A program made the position numbers and the translations under genes. From NCBI GenBank assembly GCA_039198065.1, contig JBCCTU010000005.1, forward strand, positions 225,052-289,051: a stretch of 64,000 nt of DNA. Reading direction: 5' to 3'. Source of the DNA: CALHVX01 sp039198065 (GTDB taxonomy: Bacteria; Pseudomonadota; Gammaproteobacteria; Pseudomonadales; Azotimanducaceae). Under the pieces are notes generated by a model. It was given only the letters and a program-made list of their open reading frames with translations, was not told where the DNA came from and searched no databases. Positions 7,384-17,500 of this stretch are shown in pieces (within the stretch, counting starts at the first letter, position 1; every line of letters starts with the position of its first letter).

Positions 7384-8897
7384 CCTGGTTTCTTCGGGCC
7401 GCAGCGGCGGTTGCCGGTGGGCTGCTGCCGCTGTCGCTTTCCCCCTTCGGCTATGAATGGCTCGCCCTGCTGACGGTTGCCGCGTTGTTCGCGCTGATCG
7501 AACGGTTTCCGAATCAGGTGCTAAGCCTGGGCGTGGCTTTCGGTCTCGGTAAGTACGCGGTCGGTGTCTCTTGGGTGTACGTCAGCATCCACCAATTTGG
7601 GAATGCATCCGTTCCGTTGGCCTTGGCGCTGGTGGGTCTGTTTGTCGTGGGTCTTACGGTGCTGTTCACAGTGCCGCAGTTCCTGCTGTTGAAGGGGCTG
7701 CTGGCGCTCAGACCGCGCCCACTAGAACGCGTGCTGTTGTTCGTTACGCTTTGGGTGCTCAGCGAATGGCTGCAGACCTGGCTGCTTACGGGCTTTCCCT
7801 GGTTGTTCGCGGGATCAGGCCAGCTCACCAGCGCCTACCTCGGCTATGCCCCCGTGTTCGGCGTGTTGGGGGTGTCCGCCGTTGTGGTTGGCAGTGCGAC
7901 AGCGCTCGTGTATGCCGTGCAACAACTGCTTGGGCGGCGCATCAGAACAGGATTCCTGAGCTTCAGTGTTGTCGCCGCACTCTACGGTGCCGGTCTGGGG
8001 TTCGACCGAATCAGCTGGGTCGAGCTCGGACTTCCCCGCAGCGTCGCACTGGTTCAGGGCAACGTCGACCAGGCCACGAAGTGGCGGCCAGAAAATCGCG
8101 AACCGATCATCGGACGCTATCTGGAGCTGTCGGCCCCCCACTGGGGGCGGGATCTGATCGTCTGGCCCGAGGCGTCGATTACGTTGCTCGAGCATCAGGC
8201 CGCGCCGCGATTGCAGCGCTGGTCGCGCCAAGGAGAAGCGCGGGGGACGACCCTAGTCCTTGGCATTCCGAGCGTGCAACCCGATCCGCGCTCAGAAACC
8301 GGTTACCGGTTCAACAACATGGCAGTGGCGCTGGGGGCCGGTGAAGGCCGCTACGCCAAACGCCGGCTTGTCCCTTTCGGTGAGTACGTGCCGCTGGAAT
8401 CGGTGCTGCGTGGCCTGATCGACTTCTTCGACCTGCCCATGTCCCGGGCCCGGCCCGGTGATCGCCGCCAACGCCTGCTCGATCTCGACGGTGTCCCCGC
8501 CAGCATGGCGATCTGCTACGAGATCGCCTACCCCGATCTCATTGCAGCCGACGTGCCCGAGGCGCAGGTGCTGCTGACGATTTCCAATGACGCGTGGTTT
8601 GGGGCGTCCATTGGACCGCATCAGCATTTGCAATTGGCCCAGATGCGGGCGCGGGAGGCGGGCCGCTATGTGTTGCGCTCTACCAACAGCGGCGTTACGG
8701 CCATCATTGACGAACGGGGACGCATCGTAGACCGACTCGCCCAGTTCCAGCCCGGCGTGCTGACCGGGGAATTTCGACCGGCGACCGGCGCGACACCCTA
8801 CGCCCGGTACGGCGACCTGCCGCTGCTGGTGCTTGTCGTTCTTGCAGCGCTGGCGGTGGTATCGTTACGCGCTTTCGCGCCCGGGCAGTCTCGCTAG
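7380..8897 (+). CDS. lnt: Apolipoprotein N-acyltransferase
   Basis: A 505-residue inner-membrane enzyme that N-acylates the terminal cysteine of lipoproteins, the last step of lipoprotein maturation. The N-terminal half has about six hydrophobic membrane segments (first GGLLPLSLSPFGYEWLALL). The periplasmic nitrilase domain contains the Glu-Lys-Cys triad in IVWPEASITLL, YAKRRLVPFGEYVPLE and SMAICYEIAYPDL. A final membrane helix lies near the C terminus (LPLLVLVVLAALAVVSL). The GTG start overlaps the corC TGA. leuS follows 61 bp on. Confidence 0.95.
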   Translation: MTWFLRAAAAVAGGLLPLSLSPFGYEWLALLTVAALFALIERFPNQVLSLGVAFGLGKYAVGVSWVYVSIHQFGNASVPLALALVGLFVVGLTVLFTVPQFLLLKGLLALRPRPLERVLLFVTLWVLSEWLQTWLLTGFPWLFAGSGQLTSAYLGYAPVFGVLGVSAVVVGSATALVYAVQQLLGRRIRTGFLSFSVVAALYGAGLGFDRISWVELGLPRSVALVQGNVDQATKWRPENREPIIGRYLELSAPHWGRDLIVWPEASITLLEHQAAPRLQRWSRQGEARGTTLVLGIPSVQPDPRSETGYRFNNMAVALGAGEGRYAKRRLVPFGEYVPLESVLRGLIDFFDLPMSRARPGDRRQRLLDLDGVPASMAICYEIAYPDLIAADVPEAQVLLTISNDAWFGASIGPHQHLQLAQMRAREAGRYVLRSTNSGVTAIIDERGRIVDRLAQFQPGVLTGEFRPATGATPYARYGDLPLLVLVVLAALAVVSLRAFAPGQSR

Positions 8898-8958
8898 CGC
8901 TGCCAAGCGGTTCACTGCGCGGAGCATTTGCACGAGAGCTTAGAGGTCGCAGGGCGCC

Positions 8959-11454
8959 ATGGCTGAGGAATACAACCCGCATGAGATCGAGGCCGCGGCA
9001 CAGCGTGCCTGGGCTGCAGCTGACTGTTTTTCGGCCGAGGGTGATGCCGCCGCGGATACGACGCTAGCGGACGACGCGTTTTACTGTCTGTCCATGTTCC
9101 CCTACCCCAGCGGTCAGCTGCATATGGGGCACGTTCGCTGCTACACGCTCGGTGATGTCATCGGCCGTTTCCAGCGCCTCAAGGGAAAACGCGTCCTGCA
9201 ACCCATGGGCTGGGACGCCTTCGGGTTGCCGGCGGAAAACGCGGCGATCAAGAACGGCATACCACCGGCCCGTTGGACTCGCGACAACATCGCGTACATG
9301 CGCGAGCAGATGCAGCGTCTCGGCTTTGCCTTTGACTGGTCGCGGGAGTTTGCGACCTGCGACCCCGAGTATTACCGCTGGGAACAGTGGTTCTTCATCA
9401 AGCTTTATGAAAAGGGGCTCGTATACCGCAAGAGCAGCATGGTGAATTGGGATCCGGTCGATCAGACCGTCCTGGCGAACGAGCAGGTGGTCGATGGCAA
9501 AGGTTGGCGCTCCGGTGCAACCGTCGAACGGCGCGAACTGCCGCAGTACTTTCTGAAGATCACCGAGTACGCCGACGAACTCCTGAGCGCGCTCGAAGAC
9601 CTTGACGGCTGGCCAGAGTCGGTCAAGAGCATGCAGCGCAACTGGATCGGCCGCAGCGAAGGGGTTGAGATCGATTTCGCCGTGGCCGGAGTCCCGGCGG
9701 ACCAGAGCCTGCTCACGGTGTACACCACCCGTCCTGACACGCTGCTCGGCGCAACCTATGTGGCGATTGCACCGGAACATCCGCTCGGAGGTCTCGCGGC
9801 GGCAAGCGATGCGTCGCTCGCTGAGTTCATTGAAGACTGCAAGAAGGTAAAGGCGGCTGAGGCCGATCTCGCCACCATGGAAAAGCTTGGGCGAGATACG
9901 GGTCTTAAGGCCGTTCACCCCCTCACGGGGCGCGAGCTCCCCGTTTGGGTGGCTAACTTCGTACTCATGGAGTACGGGTCCGGGGCGGTGATGAGCGTGC
10001 CGGCGCACGATCAGCGGGACTGGGAGTTCGCACAGAAGTACGGCTTATCGATCGAGCAAGTGGTTGAACCTGAGCCGACGGCGTACGACGATCCGCCGCT
10101 CTGCGATCTCACTCAAGCGGCGTACACGGCCTACGGTCGGCTTGTGAACTCCGGTGAGTTCGATGGACTCGACTTTACCGCGGCCTTCGATGCCATTGCT
10201 GCGGCGCTCGAAGAAAAGAGCGCGGGTCGTCGCACGGTGAACTTTCGGCTGCGCGACTGGGGTGTGTCCCGCCAGCGTTACTGGGGTTGCCCGATTCCCA
10301 TGGTGCACTGTGACCGCTGCGGTGTTGTACCGGAGCGGGAAGACCGCTTGCCCGTGCTGCTACCGACGGATGTGACCTTTGAAGGGGTACAGTCACCGCT
10401 GGTCAATGACGCTGAGTTTCTGAACTGCACCTGCCCGGTGTGCGGCGGGCCGGCGCGGCGGGAGACCGACACCTTCGATACCTTCATGGAGTCGTCCTGG
10501 TATTACGCCCGGTTTGCGTCTCCAAACAGCGACGACGCGATGCTCGACGAGCGCGCCAAGTACTGGACGCCCGTCGATCACTACGTCGGCGGTATTGAGC
10601 ACGCCATCCTGCACCTGCTCTACGCCCGCTTCTACCACAAGCTCCTGCGGGACGAGGGTCTGGTGGATTCCGATGAGCCGTTCGAGCAGCTGCTGATGTT
10701 GGGCATGGTCCTCAAGGACGGCAAAAAGATGTCCAAGTCCGCCGGCGATGCCGGTAATCCGCAGAAGCTGTTGGAGAAATACGGCGCGGATGCGGTGCGT
10801 ACGGCAATGATGTTCGCTGCGCCGCCGGAGCAGAGCTTCGAGTGGTCCGAAGCCGGTGTGGAAGGACAAAGTCGGTTTCTGAAGCGGTTGGCGCAACAGG
10901 TCGAACAGTTCCGCAGCAACGGGACCGAAGCGGCCTTGGATGTTGCTGCGCTCAGCAAGGCGGGCAAAGCGCTCCGGCGCGTGGCGCACGACGCGTTGAA
11001 GCGAGCGGAAGACGATTACGGTCGGCGCGTACAGTTCAACACGGTAGTGTCGCGGGTTCATGAACTCAGCAACGCGATCAAGGACTTCCAGCCGGAGGTT
11101 GACGCGGACCGCGCCGCCGCGCAGGAGGCCCTCACCTTCGCACTCATGATTCTCTCGCCGATTGCGCCGCATGTGACGCAGCACCTGTGGGAGCAGCTCG
11201 GGCACCACGAATTGCTGGCTACGGCGCGGTGGCCGGCCGTCGATGAGCAGGCACTGGTTCTCGACACCGTCGAGCTGGTCGTACAGGTTAACGGCAAGGT
11301 GCGCGGCCGCATTGAGGTGGCGCCCGACGTCCAGGCGGATGCTGCTCAGCAAGCGGCGCTGAGTGATCCGAACGTGGTGCGCTTCACCGAGGGCAAGACC
11401 GTGCGCAAAACGATCCTCGTGCCGGGCAAGTTGCTCAATCTGGTGGTTGGCTGA
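8959..11454 (+). CDS. leuS: Leucyl-tRNA synthetase
   Basis: An 831-residue class I aminoacyl-tRNA synthetase (E. coli LeuS about 860). The HIGH motif appears as HMGH (YPSGQLHMGHVRCYTLGD, near residue 55) and KMSKS as DGKKMSKSAGDAGNP near residue 592. Between them are the editing domain (TTRPDTLLGATYVAIAPEHP, VPAHDQRDWEFAQKYGL) and a zinc-type CPVCGG segment. The C-terminal part carries the anticodon-binding helices and the VQVNGKVRGRI domain. The ATG at 8959 is the first sensible start. lptE starts two bases after the stop. Confidence 0.98.
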   Translation: MAEEYNPHEIEAAAQRAWAAADCFSAEGDAAADTTLADDAFYCLSMFPYPSGQLHMGHVRCYTLGDVIGRFQRLKGKRVLQPMGWDAFGLPAENAAIKNGIPPARWTRDNIAYMREQMQRLGFAFDWSREFATCDPEYYRWEQWFFIKLYEKGLVYRKSSMVNWDPVDQTVLANEQVVDGKGWRSGATVERRELPQYFLKITEYADELLSALEDLDGWPESVKSMQRNWIGRSEGVEIDFAVAGVPADQSLLTVYTTRPDTLLGATYVAIAPEHPLGGLAAASDASLAEFIEDCKKVKAAEADLATMEKLGRDTGLKAVHPLTGRELPVWVANFVLMEYGSGAVMSVPAHDQRDWEFAQKYGLSIEQVVEPEPTAYDDPPLCDLTQAAYTAYGRLVNSGEFDGLDFTAAFDAIAAALEEKSAGRRTVNFRLRDWGVSRQRYWGCPIPMVHCDRCGVVPEREDRLPVLLPTDVTFEGVQSPLVNDAEFLNCTCPVCGGPARRETDTFDTFMESSWYYARFASPNSDDAMLDERAKYWTPVDHYVGGIEHAILHLLYARFYHKLLRDEGLVDSDEPFEQLLMLGMVLKDGKKMSKSAGDAGNPQKLLEKYGADAVRTAMMFAAPPEQSFEWSEAGVEGQSRFLKRLAQQVEQFRSNGTEAALDVAALSKAGKALRRVAHDALKRAEDDYGRRVQFNTVVSRVHELSNAIKDFQPEVDADRAAAQEALTFALMILSPIAPHVTQHLWEQLGHHELLATARWPAVDEQALVLDTVELVVQVNGKVRGRIEVAPDVQADAAQQAALSDPNVVRFTEGKTVRKTILVPGKLLNLVVG

Positions 11455-11455
11455 G

Positions 11456-11983
11456 GTGGCAAGGCGCCGTTTTGCCAGTGGCATCGCGTTGCTCGCAACC
11501 CTTGGGCTGCTCGGCGGTTGCGGTTTTCAGCTGCGCTCCTACGCGCTCGATGAATCCGCCGGTCGGCTGCTGGTCGCCTCGCAGCTTGATCCGGCGCGGA
11601 TCGATGCGCCCGCCGAGTCGATGGCCGACGTACTGCGTTCAGCCTTTGAGAGTGCCGGTGCGGAGCTGGTTGATAACGCCGAGGACGCGGACCTTATTCT
11701 TGAAATTCTCGACGAGCGCAGTGGTCGCCGCAGCGTGTCGGTGACCGGCAATGCGCGAACGGCTGAGTATGAAGTCAGTCGCAGTGTGAACTATCGCTTG
11801 GCGCGCGCTGGCGAGGAATTGATCTCGCCGACCTGGTTGCGGGTGCAACGTGTGTTGCGGTTGGATCTGAACAACGTCGTCGGCAGCAACGCCGAGCAGG
11901 CGCTGCTTGAGCGGGAATTGCGCAGCGACCTGGTGCAGCAAATCGTTCGCAGCGTAAACCAGACGCTGCGGAGGCAAAGCTAA
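11456..11983 (+). CDS. lptE: LPS-assembly lipoprotein LptE
   Basis: A 175-residue outer-membrane lipoprotein, the plug partner of LptD in lipopolysaccharide export. The N terminus is a signal peptide with a lipobox (LGLLGGCGFQLR; lipidated Cys near residue 22), and GCGFQLR is the usual LptE mature start. The GTG at 11456 is used because it immediately follows the leuS stop and begins the signal peptide; the frame is open further upstream inside leuS only. holA follows after three bases, as in E. coli leuS-lptE-holA. Confidence 0.92.
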   Translation: MARRRFASGIALLATLGLLGGCGFQLRSYALDESAGRLLVASQLDPARIDAPAESMADVLRSAFESAGAELVDNAEDADLILEILDERSGRRSVSVTGNARTAEYEVSRSVNYRLARAGEELISPTWLRVQRVLRLDLNNVVGSNAEQALLERELRSDLVQQIVRSVNQTLRRQS

Positions 11984-11986
11984 ACC

Positions 11987-12997
11987 GTGCCGCTGCGGCC
12001 GGCCGATCTCGACCGCCACCTGGCGGGGACTCTTGCCCCGGCCTATCTGATAAGCGGTGACGAAACCCTGCTGCTCGAGGAGAGCTGCGATGCGGTGCTG
12101 ACGGCGGCGCGGAGTCAGGGGTTCGATGAGCGCGAAGTGCTCCATGCCGATGGCGGGTTTCGTTGGGGCGAGCTCATCGATGCGTCCGCGTCCATGTCCC
12201 TGTTTGCCAGTCGTCGGGTACTCGACCTGCGCTTACCGACAAACAAGGTCGATCGAGAAGCCTCGGACATACTCCGCGAGTACCTGGCTTCCGCACCGGA
12301 AGACGTCCTGCTGCTGGTGCGGATGCCGAAGCTCGACGGCCGGCAAAAAAACTCGGCGTGGTTTAAAGCCTTCGACCAGACTGGAATCGTGCTTCAGGTC
12401 TGGCCGCTGGGTCGCGCCGAATTGCCGCGTTGGCTGCGCCAGCGGGCGCGACGGCTTGGGATCGACCTGGCCTCGGACGCCCTCGGGCATCTGGCCGACG
12501 TCACAGAGGGCAACCTGCTCGCGGCCCGCCAGGAACTCGATAAACTGGTGCTGCTGGACCTCCCACAGCCCGTTGAACTGGATGCCCTGTTGGCAGCGAC
12601 GGCCGATTCAGCAAGCTACGGCGCCTTTGATTTGATCGACACCGCCCTACTTGGTGACGGTGCCCGGGTGCGGCGCATGCTGCAGGCGTTAATCGCTGAG
12701 GGCACGACGCTGTTTGCGCTGCAGGGAGCACTGCGCTCCCAGTTTGGCCGCTTGATTGGCGGCGGCGCGACCTATGGCCCGCGGGAGAAGCAGCAGGCGG
12801 TAGCTGCGTTTCGCAAGCGGCTCGACCGTGAGCCACGGCTTCTTGACGAACTGCGCTCCGACATGGCGCTGATTGATGCGCAGGCTAAGGGCGCATTTCC
12901 CGGGGATGCCTGGGTATCCTTCGAGCGGCTGCTGCTACGCCTGGCGGGTTACGACTTCCCTTCCCTCGAAGTCGAAGCCGCCTGGCTGCGCGGCTAG
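11987..12997 (+). CDS. holA: DNA polymerase III subunit delta
   Basis: A 336-residue clamp-loader delta subunit, which opens the beta clamp during loading at the replication fork. The N-terminal segment (LAGTLAPAYLISGDETLLLEE) is the family hallmark, followed by the AAA+-like fold without a functional Walker A, then LADVTEGNLLAARQELDKL and the C-terminal collar domain. GTG start at 11987. It ends the miaB-holA block; nadD, its usual E. coli follower, is absent. Its TAG stop (12995-12997) directly abuts the stop of the convergent efflux adaptor, with no terminator between. Confidence 0.93.
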   Translation: MPLRPADLDRHLAGTLAPAYLISGDETLLLEESCDAVLTAARSQGFDEREVLHADGGFRWGELIDASASMSLFASRRVLDLRLPTNKVDREASDILREYLASAPEDVLLLVRMPKLDGRQKNSAWFKAFDQTGIVLQVWPLGRAELPRWLRQRARRLGIDLASDALGHLADVTEGNLLAARQELDKLVLLDLPQPVELDALLAATADSASYGAFDLIDTALLGDGARVRRMLQALIAEGTTLFALQGALRSQFGRLIGGGATYGPREKQQAVAAFRKRLDREPRLLDELRSDMALIDAQAKGAFPGDAWVSFERLLLRLAGYDFPSLEVEAAWLRG

Positions 12998-14542
12998 TTA
13001 AATCATCCCATAGGCTGAGCGGGACGTCGGTACCGACGCCTTTGTCTGCTTTTTCGGCGCCTGGGTCGGTGTCTGGGTCGGCGCCATGGTTCTTCTATTG
13101 TCGCGGTGCTGCATCGCCGTTGCAGGCACGACGCTTTGTGTCGCTGGAACCGGTAGCCTTGCCGGCACAATCGTCTGGCCGGTGACGATCGGTGAATCCA
13201 TTTCCGGTTGCTGAACCAGTACACGGCTCGACTCGCCCGCACTCAAGTCGCGCACCGGCAGGCCGGGCAGAGGCCGCGGCAGCCGGGTAGTGACCACCCG
13301 GGCACCATCCTCAAGGGATGCGCTGCGCACCAGCAGCAATCGTTCGCCGGTTGCGGGATGGATCTGCTCGCCGAGCCGTTCGATGGGTACGACGGCAAGC
13401 ACGTTCTCTTCGACAACATAGATCCGCTCCCCGTCATAGATGGCACTCTCCGGAACCGCGACCGCGTTGCTGACCGGTGGCAGGCTCACGATCAGCTGCT
13501 GCGTTGAAGCAAGCGCGGGTAGGGCAGTGCTGTCGGCTGCGTCGAAGCGGAAGATCGCGTTGACCTGGCTTTGGCCGGGACGCACGCGGCTTGCAAGACG
13601 GTCGAAGGTGAACCGGTAACCGAGGTCGCTGGTGGCTTTGATCGGCAGGATCGACTCTCCTGCGCGCTGCTGTTGCGCAGCCCGCTGGTAGGCCGGCATG
13701 GCACTGGGTGCAACGGGCAGGCGCACTTCGTAGCTGGTGACGTCGGCGAGGGTCAGCAGAGCCTGGCCCGGTGGCACCTGGGCTCCCGGGGCAACATCGA
13801 CGGACAACACGACCGCATCAAAGGGTGCGGTCAAGGCCAGCTTGTCGAGCCGCAGCTGGGCCTGACTCGCTGCCGCCTGGGCGACCGCTAGGTCGGCCTC
13901 GGCAGCCCGTACCCGCAACGGCGCCTGAGTCAGTTTCTGCTCATGGGATTGAACGTCGATGCGCACGTCGGCGGTTTGAGCGCGAACGTCGTCGAGCAAG
14001 CCCTGGCTGATCAGCCGGCGCTCCCGCAGTTGTTCGTGTCGCTCAAGCTTGGCGTTGGCGGCCGCCAGCCGCGCCGCCTGATCGGTACGCTGGCTGCGCA
14101 GAAAGACGAGCTCTGCACGGGCCGCTTCCAGGTCTGCGGAGCGCCGTTGCACCTCAGCTTGGCGCTTTGCGGATTCATATTGCTGTTCCACAGGATCGAC
14201 GGTCAGCACGCGCGTACCCGCGGCTACACGGTCACCCTCGCGTACCAGGATTGCCTCGATCTTGCCCTGCACTTCGCTGGCGAGGGTGGCCTCCGCGCGC
14301 GCGGTCACGGCGCCAAAGACCAGCTGTCGTTGCTGCTCGATCCCGGGCGTTACACGCAGGGTTGTGACGGGCCATACGGGCTGCTCCACCGTTTCCGGCT
14401 CAGCGACGGGGCCGGTTGCGAACAGCAGGACGCTGATGGCGAGACCACCGGCAAGACACGCGCCAGCGAGGACCAGACCACGGCGCCGCGACGGCATCGC
14501 GTTTGCGGCGCTGTCATCGATTGCGTTCGTGGAATCAACCAT
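12998..14542 (-). CDS. RND efflux periplasmic adaptor (membrane fusion protein)
   Basis: An adaptor of about 514 residues linking the RND pump encoded upstream to an outer-membrane channel. It has one N-terminal membrane helix (GLVLAGACLAGGLAISVLLF), a barrel/lipoyl part (EVQGKIEAILVREGDRVAAGTRVLTVDP), a long coiled-coil hairpin rich in Ala, Arg, Glu and Gln, the returning lipoyl half (APFDAVVLSVDVAPGAQVPPGQALLTLAD) and a beta-barrel. The last 70 residues are Pro/Thr/Gln-rich and look disordered, which is unusual. The ATG at 14542 overlaps the pump stop and has AGGAG eight bases upstream; earlier in-frame starts lie inside the pump gene. Confidence 0.88.
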   Translation of the reverse strand: MVDSTNAIDDSAANAMPSRRRGLVLAGACLAGGLAISVLLFATGPVAEPETVEQPVWPVTTLRVTPGIEQQRQLVFGAVTARAEATLASEVQGKIEAILVREGDRVAAGTRVLTVDPVEQQYESAKRQAEVQRRSADLEAARAELVFLRSQRTDQAARLAAANAKLERHEQLRERRLISQGLLDDVRAQTADVRIDVQSHEQKLTQAPLRVRAAEADLAVAQAAASQAQLRLDKLALTAPFDAVVLSVDVAPGAQVPPGQALLTLADVTSYEVRLPVAPSAMPAYQRAAQQQRAGESILPIKATSDLGYRFTFDRLASRVRPGQSQVNAIFRFDAADSTALPALASTQQLIVSLPPVSNAVAVPESAIYDGERIYVVEENVLAVVPIERLGEQIHPATGERLLLVRSASLEDGARVVTTRLPRPLPGLPVRDLSAGESSRVLVQQPEMDSPIVTGQTIVPARLPVPATQSVVPATAMQHRDNRRTMAPTQTPTQAPKKQTKASVPTSRSAYGMI

Positions 14543-17500
14543 AGTTTGGGCTCCTGGGTTGGACATTTGTTGAGCGCAGGCGCTTGCGCAGCGCCTGGGT
14601 GTAGGCCTTGAACTGCTCAAGGAGCAGCAACATGGCGGGGATGACGATGAGCACCAGTAGCGTTGCGAAGGCGAGGCCGAAGCACAGGGTGATCGCGATG
14701 GGCGTCACGAAAATCGCGAGGCTCGATTGCTCAAGGAGCAGCGGTGCCAGTCCGGCGATCGTTGTAAGAGACGTGAGTAACACGGCCCGGAAGCGTGCCT
14801 TTACGGCCTTCATGAGGGCCGGCTTAAGCGCCATCCCCGCATCGAGTTCCCGCCGCAGAAAGCTGATGAGCACAATGGAGTCGTTAACGACGATTCCGGT
14901 GAGCGAGAAGAACGCCAGCAGTGCCATGGCGCCGACGTCCCAGTCCATGACCCAGTGGCCGACGACCGCACCGGTGAAGCCGAACGGGATCGCCAGCATT
15001 ATGGCGAGTGGCCACAGGTAGGAGGCGAAAGCCCAGGCCAGGATCAGATAGATCAGCAGCAGCGTCAGCAGACCGCCGATGGCCATGGTGTCGAGCAGGA
15101 TTTCGTCTTCGAGCGACTTGCCACCGAGACCGTAGCTCAAGTCGTAGCGCTTGAGCAGCTCCGGCAGCACGTCGTCCCGGACCCGGTTGAGCACCTGGAG
15201 CGCGTTCGCGCTTTCGGCGTCCACGTCCGCACTGATGCGCACGGCCAGTTGGCCGTCGGAGTGGCGTATCAGATCCGTGCCCGTGCGTCGGCTCAGGGTC
15301 GCAACGGTGTGGAGCGGCATGGTCGCGCCGTTGACGGCAATCGGAAACTGCTCAAGCCGTGCCAGCGAGCGCCGTTCGTCCTCGGGCAGCAGTAACCGAA
15401 CCTCGAGCTCGCTGCCGTGCTCGTTGAATAGCTGGACCCGGCTACCGCTGTACGCCGCCCGCAGCTGCCGTGCGAGGGCCGAACTGCTGAGCCCGAGCCG
15501 CTGCCCGGCCGGTGTCAGCTCGAATACGATCTGCTCTCGAGCCGGTGGCAGGTCGTCGATGACGTTGCTGATCCCGGGGAAGCCGGCCAGTTCGCGCTTC
15601 AGCTCTTCGGCCCCGGCGCGCAGCGCATCGAAGCGGTTGCCGCGAAGCACCAGCGTGATGTCGGGCTGGCCACCAGAGGCACCGCCTTCAACGGCGATTT
15701 TCAGTCGCTCAACAAACGGCGGCGGGTCTATGCGTGCTTGCCACTCGCGGACGAAGGTCTCCGGCGCAATTGTGCGGGCCTCGGCGAACGCATAGTCTGC
15801 GCGCAACGATGCCAGGTGTTCCCCGATTTCGCCGTCATCGTCGCCGTCGTCGAACTCAGCGAGATGCCAGCGCGTCGAGTACCCCTGCAGGTTGCTGGTC
15901 CCAAAGCCTTTGTCGGTTTCGACGAGCGCGTTTTCTAGGTTCTGGACAAAGGCGCGGCGCTCCTCGGGGCGCGCGCTGCTGCTAAAGGCGACGTCGGCGC
16001 GCAGCGCTTCGAAGTCCATACCGGCGACCAGGCTAAAGCCTACATGGTTAGAGGCCAGCAGCGACAGGGCGACAAGCAGCGCAGCGAGGGCAGCGGTCAG
16101 CGTCACGCCGGGTCGCTCGAGCGCCCAGGCGACAACGGGCAGTACCCGATCATCTCGAAAGCGTTCGAAGCCGGCGTTGAAACGTTGCCGCCAGGGTGCG
16201 ACCGCGGTGGAAGACTGGCGCCCCCCGGGCCCCTTCGACAGTCCCTGATTCAGGGGGCTGAGGCTGTGTCGAAGGTGCCCGGGAAGCACCAGAAAACATT
16301 CCACCAACGAGGCCAGGATCACGCACAGCAGTAGGGTTGGCAGGGCCAGAATGATGTCGCCCATGACCCCGCCCATAAGAATCAGAGGCAGAAAGGCGGC
16401 GAGGGTGGTGAGCGACGACGTCACGACCGGTGTAAACATGCGCTTTGCACCGGTTATGGCCGCCTGTTCCGGATCCATACCGGCTTCGGTCAGAGCGACA
16501 ATGTCTTCGCCGACGACGATGGCATCGTCGACCACGATGCCGAGCGCCATGATCAGGCCGATGATGGCCAGGATGCTTATGCCGAAGCCAAAGCCGAGGT
16601 GAAACAACGCCAGGGCGAGCATGAAGCTGACCGGGATGCCAACCATGACCCACCAGCCGGCGCGCAGGTTGAGAAACAGGTACAGCACGCCGATCACCAG
16701 CACCAGCCCGGACAGGCCGTTGCTGAGAATCATGTCGAGCTGGGCACCGAGCAAGTCCCAGACGTTTTCCGTAACGGTGATGGTCACGCCGGTAGGAAGG
16801 GTCGGCCGCGTTTCTGCGAGCCAGCGTTCGAGCATCTTCTGGCTTTGGTACGCATCGCTCGAGGTGCTGCGGAGCAGGCTCATCTCCACCGCGTCGTTCC
16901 CGCCGCGGCTGATCAGCGGTTCACCCGGGCGTGAGCGGCGGACGACGTCGGCAATGTCGCCAAGGCGCAGGAGCTGGTCGTCAATCGTGAGGCTTAGGGC
17001 TTCGTACTCGAGGGGATCGCGTCGCTCCGCCAGGCCGCGCAGCTGGGTTGCCCCGTTACCGGTGCCGAGGGCGCCCCCGGGGGTGTTGCGGGTCCGATCC
17101 GCAACGACACTGGCGAGTTCACTGAGCGTCATGCGCAGCTCGGTGAGACGCTGCGTACAAACCAGCAGCGCGATTTCCTCGGCGGGCAAGCCATGGATGT
17201 AGATTGCTTCTACCCCGGCGTCGAGCAGGCTTTGCTCGAAATCGCGGACTACGGGAACTAATTCATTGAGGCTGCCCGGTGCGCTGACGATGAGGCGCGC
17301 GATGGGTTCGTAATCGCGGGCCCGACGGATGATCGGAGTCTCGATTCCGGCCGGTAAGTTACGAATGCTGCTGACTCGCTGCTTTACCTCGTCGAGGGCC
17401 TGCTGGACGTCGGCGTCGTGATCGAGCTGCACGACCAGACGGGCGTAGCCGTTTACGGAGCGGGAGGTGAGCTCTCGAAGGTCATTGAGATTGCGGAGCT

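Noticed and set aside
10393..11484. Long antisense open frame (363 codons) opposite leuS, and similar ones opposite the opp-type genes (42014-43057, 44379-45245, 46378-47232).
   Set aside because: High GC keeps antisense frames open; each lies over a well-supported gene and has no recognisable domain or ribosome-binding site.
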